A stretch of 29,134 bases of DNA from a virus. The translations under genes were made by a program, and so were the position numbers. The notes under the pieces are model-generated. The model did no database searches. It was not told the origin of the DNA and worked only from the letters and a program-made list of their open reading frames with translations. Below are positions 15,212-22,065 of the stretch, piece after piece. The stretch covers positions 1 to 29,134 of the IMG/VR virus record IMGVR_UViG_3300050821_024088. One strand, written 5' to 3'. Position 1 is the first letter of the stretch. The number at the start of each line of letters is the position of its first letter.

Positions 15212-15978
15212 TGGCTGTCGTCCTCACCCTCGGTTCGACCGTCTTTCAAGACTTCGAGATACCGCAGGAAATGCCGTTCGGCGGCAGCCACATGCTGGTT
15301 GTCAAGAAGCTGGTTGGTGGTGACCGGGTTATCGATGCCATGGGCCGCGACGATGCTGAAAAGGCATGGTCGGGCAGGTTCCGGGGTTCTCAGGCGGAAG
15401 CCAAGGCCCGGACGCTGGATCAACTCAGGATCGGTGGCCAGCAACAGCTGCTGACATGGTCGTCGCTGCGCTATCTGGTGGTGATCGACAGGTTCGAAGC
15501 AAAGTTTCAACAGCCGTTCGAGATACCCTATTCGATCTCCTGCACGGTCATTCAGGACTTGTCGGCGCCGATACTGCCGGTGGCGCCAAGCGCGGATAGC
15601 CTGATTTTCGGTGACATCAGTTCGGCCGGCACGGTGGCGGGCTCGATCAATGTTTCCGAGATCGTGGCCGCTGTGGCAGGCGTTGCAAGTGCAGCTAATG
15701 CAGTAGCGAAATTCTCCGGCGCTTCACCATCGCAGGTTGCGAGCGTCCAGACCTCAATTCAGACCGCCCTTACGGCCACGGCCACCCAGCAGACCGTCCT
15801 CAATGCCGCTGTCGCCCCTTCGGGCAGCGTGGCAGGGGTGGTGGGCGGCGGCGCTCCGGCGGCGCTGGCAGCAAGCCTATCGGGGCAGTCGGCGGCTTTC
15901 GGGCAACTTGCTCAATTATACCAACTCCAAGGATTGCTCGGCCGCACGGCAGTCAATGTCAGTAACGCAGGTTCATGA
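15211..15978 (+). CDS. gpU-like tail protein with extended C-terminus
   Basis: This 255-residue protein lies where P2 gpU lies, between tape measure and the LysM-like gpX. The N-terminal 115 residues resemble gpU-type proteins: FQDFEIPQEMPFGGSH, a segment DAMGRDDAEKAWSGRFRG, then LLTWSSLRYLVVIDRFEAKF and a final strand YSISCTVIQD. The second half is alanine/serine/threonine-rich and helical (IVAAVAGVASAANAVAKF) with glycine turns. It makes the protein about 100 residues longer than P2 gpU. The role is likely in baseplate or tube-end assembly. Start and previous stop share a base (TAATG); the next gene overlaps by 4 bases. Confidence 0.7.
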   Translation: MAVVLTLGSTVFQDFEIPQEMPFGGSHMLVVKKLVGGDRVIDAMGRDDAEKAWSGRFRGSQAEAKARTLDQLRIGGQQQLLTWSSLRYLVVIDRFEAKFQQPFEIPYSISCTVIQDLSAPILPVAPSADSLIFGDISSAGTVAGSINVSEIVAAVAGVASAANAVAKFSGASPSQVASVQTSIQTALTATATQQTVLNAAVAPSGSVAGVVGGGAPAALAASLSGQSAAFGQLAQLYQLQGLLGRTAVNVSNAGS

Positions 15979-16181
15979 TGCGCCAGGTCACGGTCACGGG
16001 CGGTGACTTATTTCGTCTCGCTCTCCAATATCTTGGGGATGCCCAGCAATGGAACCGCATCGTTCAGGCCAATCTAAGCCCTGCTGGCGGGCCGCCGATG
16101 GATGTGGTTCTGACCGGCATCAACACGCTGAATATGCCGTCGGTCAATCCTGACGCTACTGGTGGAATTCTTGCCCTCTAG
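15975..16181 (+). CDS. gpX-like LysM tail protein
   Basis: This 68-residue protein has a LysM-like core: GGDLFRLALQYLGDAQQWNR then IVQANLSP. This matches small gpX proteins of P2-type tails, which sit in the baseplate hub region. It overlaps the neighbour upstream by 4 bases and the hub gene downstream by 20 bases. A second in-frame ATG directly follows the first, so the start could be 15975 or 15978. LysM domains often bind peptidoglycan; in tail hubs they mostly serve as structural connectors. Confidence 0.8.
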   Translation: MMRQVTVTGGDLFRLALQYLGDAQQWNRIVQANLSPAGGPPMDVVLTGINTLNMPSVNPDATGGILAL

Positions 16182-17274
16182 CGCTGAATTGCAGGGGCAG
16201 GGTAGCCGATTAAGAACGCCTTTCTTCAGCGTCGAGCTGAACCAATCGGATGTCATCACCGGCGTTGAAAGCTTTGAAGTCACGAATGCCAGCCATTTCG
16301 CGGCTGATACCTACAAGCTGAAAGCAGCGGTAGCAAAGCTTCCGCCCGGCCTCGGCCCCGCATACTGGAGCTCGTCAAGCGGCGATCAGCTGGAGATATT
16401 CGCCGGCTTCAAGGATCAAACCGGGCAGGGGACGCCAAAATCCCTCATCCTCGGCGTGGTCGATGATGTGGCCTATGATCCGGTAACGCAGACAATCGAG
16501 TTGTCCGGCCGCGATCTATCGTCCCGATTCATCGACGCGCGCACGGCAGAAGATTTCCAGCAGCAAACCGCAAGCGACGTCGCGAAGACATTGGCGGCGC
16601 GGCGAGGCTTGCAAGCGAACGCAGCTGCCACAACGGCCAAGATCGGCACCTATTACGAGCTTTACAACCTTCGCCTGACCAAAGAGCAGTGCGAATGGGA
16701 TCTGCTCAAGTTTCTGGCCGAGCAGGAAGGGTTCGACCTTTGGGTATCCGGCCAGACACTGAATTTTCAGCCGCCTGTGCCGCTCAACAGCGACACCTAC
16801 AACCTGATCTGGTCTGATCAAGGGCAAGGCAATCGAGTAGCAAATTTCGAGAGCCTGCAATGCCGCCGCAGTCAAACATTGGCGCAGGACGTGCTGGTCA
16901 AGGTCATCAGCTGGAACCAGGCACAGGGTGCTAATGTAACAGCGCAGGCTCACAGGACGCCGGCCAACAAGAATGAACGGGCTGGCGGCAAGGGACAGAT
17001 TTACACTTTCTATCCGCCGAACCTGAACAAGGTGCAGGCGCAGAAATTCGCCGACACCAAGGCCGAAGACATCACCAAGCATGAGCGCGTCATCACAGGC
17101 AGGATGCCGGGAGACAATCTCATGTCGAACCGCAGCCTCATCAAGCTCGTCGGGACGGGAACGGATTTCGATCAAGCCTATTTCGTTGATAGCGTGACGC
17201 GCCGCATGTCGGTTGGCGAAGGCTATGCAATGGAATTCAGGGCCAAGAACCATTCGACGCAATCGACTGTATGA
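16162..17274 (+). CDS. Baseplate hub protein, P2 gpD family
   Basis: This 370-residue protein corresponds to the late-control/gpD family, the trimeric hub homologous to T4 gp27. Diagnostic features are FFSVELNQSDVITGVESFEV near the N-terminus, LSGRDLSSRFIDART at about 113-127, and QWDLL-like CEWDLLKFLAEQEGFDLWV at about 174. A late beta domain follows (IYTFYPPNLNKVQAQKFADT) and then a C-terminal strand pair. The listed start is a GTG at 16162, inside gpX; a TTG at 16171 or 16189 is possible, and no start has a clear ribosome binding site. It overlaps the spike gene by 4 bases, which suggests coupled synthesis of hub and spike. Confidence 0.88.
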   Translation: MEFLPSSAELQGQGSRLRTPFFSVELNQSDVITGVESFEVTNASHFAADTYKLKAAVAKLPPGLGPAYWSSSSGDQLEIFAGFKDQTGQGTPKSLILGVVDDVAYDPVTQTIELSGRDLSSRFIDARTAEDFQQQTASDVAKTLAARRGLQANAAATTAKIGTYYELYNLRLTKEQCEWDLLKFLAEQEGFDLWVSGQTLNFQPPVPLNSDTYNLIWSDQGQGNRVANFESLQCRRSQTLAQDVLVKVISWNQAQGANVTAQAHRTPANKNERAGGKGQIYTFYPPNLNKVQAQKFADTKAEDITKHERVITGRMPGDNLMSNRSLIKLVGTGTDFDQAYFVDSVTRRMSVGEGYAMEFRAKNHSTQSTV

Positions 17275-17840
17275 GCTGGCTAAATCTTTTCCAAAACCAC
17301 ATAAAGCAGCAAGCGCAGCGAGCAACGGCTGATCTATCGATGCCGCGCGCAGCGATCGTGACGGGCAGCATCGATCCGGCACGGTATTCGGCACGGGTAC
17401 TATTACAGCCGGAAGGCACGTTAACCGGTTATCTGCCGATTGCATCGCAATGGGTCGGGAATGGATGGGGTTTGTTTGCTCTGCCATCACCGGGCGATGT
17501 GGTCGACATAATCTTTCAGCAAGGCGGCCATGGCGCCGGCGTCATCATCGGCAGGCAGTTCAACGCCAAGGCTCAGCCATTGCCGGCTCCGGTCGGCGAA
17601 TACTGGCTGGTTCATCAGACCGGTACGGCATTTAAGCTAACGAATGACGGCGGCGTTCTGATTTCAGCGGCTGGCGATCTCCGGATCGAGGCCAACAACA
17701 TCAAGATTCACGGGCGGCAGACTTTTGCCTTCGATGCCAACGGTCAGGGCCAGAAATGGAACGGCTCAACTGTTGAAAGCTGGCAGGACGATGATTCTAC
17801 TGGCGCGCATCACGATCATGCACCGCCGGAAACGCCTTAA
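17271..17840 (+). CDS. Baseplate spike protein, gpV family
   Basis: This 189-residue protein matches phage baseplate assembly protein V. An OB-like N-terminal domain contains PRAAIVTGSIDPARYSARV, LPIASQWVGNGWGLFALPSP and GDVVDIIFQQGG. A beta-helical stem is formed by short repeats (GVLISAAGDLRIEANNIKIH). The end is histidine-rich (GAHHDHAPPETP); spikes of this family often carry a metal-binding histidine tip of this kind. The trimer is the membrane-piercing tip at the tail end. Gene order hub-spike-wedge agrees. Confidence 0.92.
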   Translation: MSWLNLFQNHIKQQAQRATADLSMPRAAIVTGSIDPARYSARVLLQPEGTLTGYLPIASQWVGNGWGLFALPSPGDVVDIIFQQGGHGAGVIIGRQFNAKAQPLPAPVGEYWLVHQTGTAFKLTNDGGVLISAAGDLRIEANNIKIHGRQTFAFDANGQGQKWNGSTVESWQDDDSTGAHHDHAPPETP

Positions 17841-17849
17841 TGGGGATCA

Positions 17850-18230
17850 ATGTCGGAAATCTGGCACGCTTACGGAAATGATCTTCTGCCTAGCGCCAAT
17901 GGTGATTTGCTGACGGTCGATAGCGTTCTTGAAAGCGAACAGCGCGTTCTGCGCCGCCTGATGACAAACGCTGGCGATTATATCTGGCAACCAACTTATG
18001 GAGCGGGGCTTCCAGCAAAGATCGGTGATCCGTTCGATGTTGCGACCATCGAAAGCATCGTGCAGTCGCAGATGTATCTCGAAGATTCTGTCGTGCGCAC
18101 GCCGCCTCCTGATGTCGAAGTATCGTCGTTTCCGAACGGCATGTATGTCGACATTTCTTACACGGAAGCCGATAGCAATCAGGACGCCGTGCTGAGTTTT
18201 CCCGTAATGCCGGTTGCTGCGAATGGCTAG
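17850..18230 (+). CDS. Baseplate wedge protein, gpW/gp25-like
   Basis: A 126-residue protein in the place of P2 gpW, a homologue of T4 gp25. It has LTVDSVLESEQRVLRRLMTN near residue 20-40 and a GDYIWQPTYGAGLPAKIGDP segment. It ends with strands typical of the family (GMYVDISYTEA, AVLSFPVMP). The protein joins wedge to sheath at the start of sheath assembly. ATG follows a GGGATCAA stretch, a modest ribosome binding site. It overlaps gpJ by 8 bases. Confidence 0.82.
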   Translation: MSEIWHAYGNDLLPSANGDLLTVDSVLESEQRVLRRLMTNAGDYIWQPTYGAGLPAKIGDPFDVATIESIVQSQMYLEDSVVRTPPPDVEVSSFPNGMYVDISYTEADSNQDAVLSFPVMPVAANG

Positions 18231-19347
18231 CCTTCAAACCCTTGCTTTCACCGATATCGTCCGCGGCGCAGTTACCGCCATTCAGGCCAGCGCCACAAAG
18301 CTTCTGAATTTCACGACAGGCTCGGTTCTCCGTGCCATCGTGGAAGCGATTGCCGGCGTTACACTTTGGCTGCAAGGCCTCGTGGTTTACGGTCTGACCC
18401 TCACGCGCTTCGCCACAAGCGTCGGCGCCGATGCCGATAGTTGGGCGGCTGATTTCGCGTTTACTCGGGAAGGTGCCGTTCCCGCAACCGGCGTTGTGAC
18501 GTTCGGGCGCTTTACCACGACAACGCAATCCGTGATCCCGGCGGGATTGATTCTGCAAAGTGCCGATGGCACGCAAACATTTACGGTCAACGCAGACCCG
18601 ACAAACGGTGCATTCAGCCCGTCGCTCAACGGCTATGTGATGGCTCCGACTGTCGCAACGCTCAATGTGAGCGTCACGGCGTCAACACCGGGCAGCTCCG
18701 GAAACGTGCTGGCGAATACCATTACGTCGATGGGACAAGGTGTTCCGGGCGTCGATACGGTTACGAATGCCTCGGCCTTTACGAATGGCGTCAATGCCGA
18801 AAGCGATACCGCGTTTCGCGCCCGCTTCGTGCTGTATATCGCGGCGCTGTCGAAGGCGACCAAGGCAGCAATTGAATCCGCAATCGAAGATGTGCAGCAA
18901 GGCCTGCAGTTCTCGATCATTGAGAATGCGGATTACAACGGAGATTATGATCCGGGTGAGTTCTTCGTCGTAATTGACGATGGCTCCGGAACCCCGTCCA
19001 CTGGGCTGCAGAATGCTGTTGCGGCCGCAATCGAGCAGGTAAGGGCGCTCGGCATCCGCTTCGCCGTGTTCGCTCCTATCGTGACAACCGTCAACGTCAG
19101 CATGACGATTACGGAAGCCACTGGCCTCGATCATGGGACGGTCGTGGCCGCCGTTGGTGTTGCGCTTACGAATTTTGTGAATGGTCTCGGCCTCGGTAAT
19201 GGCCTGCCCTACAATCAGCTTGCTGCCGTGGCCTTCGGGGTTCCCGGCGTGATCAACGCTTCTGCAATCCTGCTCAATAGCACCACTGCCGATATAGCCG
19301 GTGAGCCTAAGGTCACGCTCAAGGCAGGAACCATCGCGGTGGCCTGA
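18223..19347 (+). CDS. Baseplate wedge protein J
   Basis: The ATG at 18223 gives 374 residues. The protein belongs to the gpJ/gp47-like wedge family. It begins LQTLAFTDIVRGAVTAIQAS, then TGSVLRAIVEAIAG, WLQGLVVYGLTL, and a threonine/valine-rich beta domain with STPGSSGNVLANTITSM. It then has NGVNAESDTAFRARFVLYI, the strong family signature, and PGEFFVVIDDGSG near residue 245. Position between gpW and gpI agrees. It forms the wedge arms that hold the hub and fibres. The start overlaps the previous gene by 8 bases. Confidence 0.9.
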   Translation: MASLQTLAFTDIVRGAVTAIQASATKLLNFTTGSVLRAIVEAIAGVTLWLQGLVVYGLTLTRFATSVGADADSWAADFAFTREGAVPATGVVTFGRFTTTTQSVIPAGLILQSADGTQTFTVNADPTNGAFSPSLNGYVMAPTVATLNVSVTASTPGSSGNVLANTITSMGQGVPGVDTVTNASAFTNGVNAESDTAFRARFVLYIAALSKATKAAIESAIEDVQQGLQFSIIENADYNGDYDPGEFFVVIDDGSGTPSTGLQNAVAAAIEQVRALGIRFAVFAPIVTTVNVSMTITEATGLDHGTVVAAVGVALTNFVNGLGLGNGLPYNQLAAVAFGVPGVINASAILLNSTTADIAGEPKVTLKAGTIAVA

Positions 19348-19349
19348 CC

Positions 19350-20006
19350 ATGACGGGTGACCAATCCGATCTGCTCAAGCGGATCAAGATGCTGCTCCCG
19401 TTCCGGTGGTTTCCAGACAGCACGCCGGTTCTGGATGCGTTGCTTTCAGGGCCTGCATGGGCGCTATCACAGGTTTACGCACTAATTCAATACGCGAAAC
19501 TGCAAACGCGCATTGCGACGGCGACTGATGGCTTTCTCGATCTGATCTCTTACGACTTCTTTGGGAACAATCTGCTGCGCCGCGCGCAGGAATTCGACGA
19601 TCCTTTCCGGGCACGCATTCTGGCGACGTTGTTTCGGCCCAAGGCGACACGCTACGGCATGATCGCCGTGCTGCAAGCCCTGACGGGCCGCACGCCGGTT
19701 ATCTTTGAGCCCGCCAACCCGATTGATACCGGGACATGGAATGGACGCCTTGCATGGAGCACGGCGGGCGCATGGGGTTCGCTGCGCTGGCGCGCACAGT
19801 CTTTCATCACAGCATTTCGCCCGAGCGGTTCCGGCATTCCCAACGTTGGCGGCTGGAATTCTTCATATGCTGGTTGGGGTGCGTCTTACTTTCCATGGTG
19901 CTCGCTCAAGCAAATTCAGGGCGCCGTCACGGACTCAGATATTTACGCCACGATCAGCGACACGAAGGCGGAAGGGACTATCGCCTGGGTACGCCTTCAA
20001 TCCTAA
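19350..20006 (+). CDS. gpI-like tail protein with tryptophan/glycine-rich C-terminus
   Basis: This 218-residue protein is placed where P2 gpI is, after gpJ and before the fibre. The N-terminal 110 residues are helical (DLLKRIKMLLPFRWFPDST, LQTRIATATDGFLDLISYDF, FRPKATRYGMIAVLQALTG). The C-terminal half differs from classical gpI: it is rich in tryptophan, glycine and serine (GTWNGRLAWSTAGAWGSL, VGGWNSSYAGWGASYFPW) and ends in a beta-like segment. It is likely the wedge-to-fibre adaptor. The gpI assignment rests mainly on order. Confidence 0.72.
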   Translation: MTGDQSDLLKRIKMLLPFRWFPDSTPVLDALLSGPAWALSQVYALIQYAKLQTRIATATDGFLDLISYDFFGNNLLRRAQEFDDPFRARILATLFRPKATRYGMIAVLQALTGRTPVIFEPANPIDTGTWNGRLAWSTAGAWGSLRWRAQSFITAFRPSGSGIPNVGGWNSSYAGWGASYFPWCSLKQIQGAVTDSDIYATISDTKAEGTIAWVRLQS

Positions 20007-20024
20007 AACTTCCAAGGAAACTGA

Positions 20025-21551
20025 ATGGATAGACCAATATCATACGTTGGCGCCATCGCGCTGATCGACGACTTTTTGCGTACAAACAAATATGCCATGA
20101 CGGCTATCGCCACGGCGATGAAAGCGATCATCGGCACTACCACGCTATTCGATGGCTTGGCTTGTACACCCACTGGCCCAGCATCGATGCAGGTGATCGT
20201 CGGCCCGGGCTCCGTCTATTCGCTCGTCAACCTCGATGCCACTGCCTATGGCGATCTTGGCTCGGATACGACGCACCAAATCGTTAAGCAAGGCCTGTCG
20301 CTCGATAACGTCACGCTTTCCCTCACTGCGCCCGGCACCACGGGCTTTTCGACGAATTATCTCATTCAGGCGGTCTACGAGGATTCGGATACGGATTCGA
20401 CGGTATTGCCGTATTTCAATGCTTCCAATCCCGCTGTTGCATGGAATGGCCCTGCCAATGCGGGAACGTCACAGAACACGACGCGCAAGGGCATCTGCAA
20501 TATCAGCCTGAAGGCTGGCACTGCGGCCACTACTGGAACTCAGACAACGCCTGCACCTGATGCGGGCCAGACTGGCCTTTGGTATGTGACGGTAGCCAAC
20601 GGCGCGACCTCGATTACCTCTGGCAATATTCATCTTTACTCCGGTTCGGCAGCCGCAACAGGGTCGGCCTCGAATTGGTCAGCTCCCTTCATCACCGAAA
20701 AGCTGATGGACAAGGTCAGCATCGCGACTGGCGATCTGCGCTGGGCGCCATTGGCGGGCGGCGGCGGTACAAGCCGAACGCTCTTGACCAACAATACGAA
20801 TTTCTACGTCGCTACCACAGGCAGTGACAGCAACCCCGGAACCTCCGGGTCGCCCTGGCTGACGCTTCAGCATGCCTATAACGTCATTGCCGGAACCATT
20901 GACCTGGCCGGGTTCACGGCCACGATTAACGTGGCTGACGGCAGCTATCCGGCGGGACTTAAAGCCACCATTCCACTCATTGGTGGTCAATTGCAGATCA
21001 CCGGCAACACGACCACGCCGACGAATTGCAATGTTGCATCGGCGGTCGCTGATGCAATTGGGGTCTTCGGCGAAGGCTGCCAGATATCGATCGCGGGATT
21101 CAGTCTCTCCACTTCCGGTTCGGGCGGCAATGGCCTTAACGCCTCGAACGGCGGCAGGATCGTCGTCAATGGAAACATGAATTATGCCGCCATGACTTCC
21201 GGTTCGGCCCAGATATTTGCCGGCTTTGGCGGGGAAATAGATGTCACGGCAAATTATTCGATAAGCGCAGGCGGCTTTACCCATGCATCATCCCAGAACA
21301 ACGGGATCATAAACCTTACAGGCGGCATAACGGCTACTCTCAGCGGGTCACCAGCATTCTCGCATGCATATTTCTGGACTCAGGTAGGCAGCTTGGTGTG
21401 GGCGGTCGGATACTCCGTATCTGGTGCTGGTTCTGGCCCGGCGTATCTCATTCAGGCGAATTCCGTTCTTCAGATGAACGGTGGCGGCTTTACCTTTAGC
21501 GGCGCAAGTGGCGGCACTGCGGACGGATCAACCTTCGGGCTCATCTTCTAA
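20025..21551 (+). CDS. Tail fibre protein with C-terminal beta-helix
   Basis: This 508-residue protein starts with MDRPISYVGAIALIDDFLRT, with an AAGGAA ribosome binding site upstream. The N-terminal 240 residues look like a baseplate-anchoring fibre domain. After a GGGG linker at about 246, the segment NFYVATTGSDSNPGTSG with PWLTLQHAYN (about residues 260-285) is the typical opening of DUF1565-like beta-helix domains. From there to the end, repeated short strands with glycine/serine turns (GGRIVVNGNMNY, GGFTHASSQNNGIINLTGG) suggest a parallel beta-helix. It occupies the position of P2 gpH. Likely roles are receptor binding or saccharide attachment; no catalytic residues can be named. Confidence 0.8.
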   Translation: MDRPISYVGAIALIDDFLRTNKYAMTAIATAMKAIIGTTTLFDGLACTPTGPASMQVIVGPGSVYSLVNLDATAYGDLGSDTTHQIVKQGLSLDNVTLSLTAPGTTGFSTNYLIQAVYEDSDTDSTVLPYFNASNPAVAWNGPANAGTSQNTTRKGICNISLKAGTAATTGTQTTPAPDAGQTGLWYVTVANGATSITSGNIHLYSGSAAATGSASNWSAPFITEKLMDKVSIATGDLRWAPLAGGGGTSRTLLTNNTNFYVATTGSDSNPGTSGSPWLTLQHAYNVIAGTIDLAGFTATINVADGSYPAGLKATIPLIGGQLQITGNTTTPTNCNVASAVADAIGVFGEGCQISIAGFSLSTSGSGGNGLNASNGGRIVVNGNMNYAAMTSGSAQIFAGFGGEIDVTANYSISAGGFTHASSQNNGIINLTGGITATLSGSPAFSHAYFWTQVGSLVWAVGYSVSGAGSGPAYLIQANSVLQMNGGGFTFSGASGGTADGSTFGLIF

Positions 21552-21566
21552 CCAGCAGAGGACTTT

Positions 21567-22040
21567 ATGGCAATCAATCACACAAAACTGCATTATGCAG
21601 GCATCGCGCTTGCGCTCGGACTTTCCTCAGCGGCGCTCATTCACCAGCCATCGCCGCAAGTTAGCGTCAACCATGAGGTGCAACGCCAAGGCCGTGCCGA
21701 TTGGCCCGCGCTTGGCCAGAAAAAAAATGAAGATTTGGCCGATGCCCTGAAAGCGATTGGCACTGGCAAGGTCACGATCTACTGCGGCCAGCCGCATTGC
21801 AATGAACTGAAGCTCGATCTCGATGATGCTTTGCAGCTCGCGGGCTGGCAAAGCGACTTCGAAGAACGCATGGTCGAGAGCGAGGCCGACAAGGGGATCT
21901 TCGTCGGCCCTCCCGGTGATGCCGCCAACAAAATGATCGAGGCGCTCGACAAGATCGGCCTCAAGGCTACGCCCGTGAACATCACGGACGAAAACAGCAA
22001 TGCCATTGACGGCGTCGGCATCATCATCGGTCGCCGCTAA
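21567..22040 (+). CDS. Membrane-anchored protein of unknown function
   Basis: A 157-residue protein with AGAGGA before its ATG. An N-terminal hydrophobic segment, about residues 10-26 (AGIALALGLSSAALIH), looks like a signal anchor, so the remaining 130 residues would face the periplasm. That part has VTIYCGQPHCNELKLDLDDA, LAGWQSDFEERMVE, GIFVGPPGDAANKMIEALD and a final DGVGIIIGRR, an alternating alpha-beta pattern of an independent domain with two cysteines. I recall similar uncharacterised proteins in alphaproteobacterial prophages, but no function. It sits between two fibre genes, where fibre chaperones or moron genes usually lie. Confidence 0.65.
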   Translation: MAINHTKLHYAGIALALGLSSAALIHQPSPQVSVNHEVQRQGRADWPALGQKKNEDLADALKAIGTGKVTIYCGQPHCNELKLDLDDALQLAGWQSDFEERMVESEADKGIFVGPPGDAANKMIEALDKIGLKATPVNITDENSNAIDGVGIIIGRR

Positions 22041-22065
22041 CCAACTCAACATCCGGGAAAATGAC

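Noticed and set aside
16516-17490. Minus-strand frame of 324 residues across the hub and spike genes
   Set aside because: It is a shadow; the + strand encodes well-recognised gpD and gpV families in the expected order.
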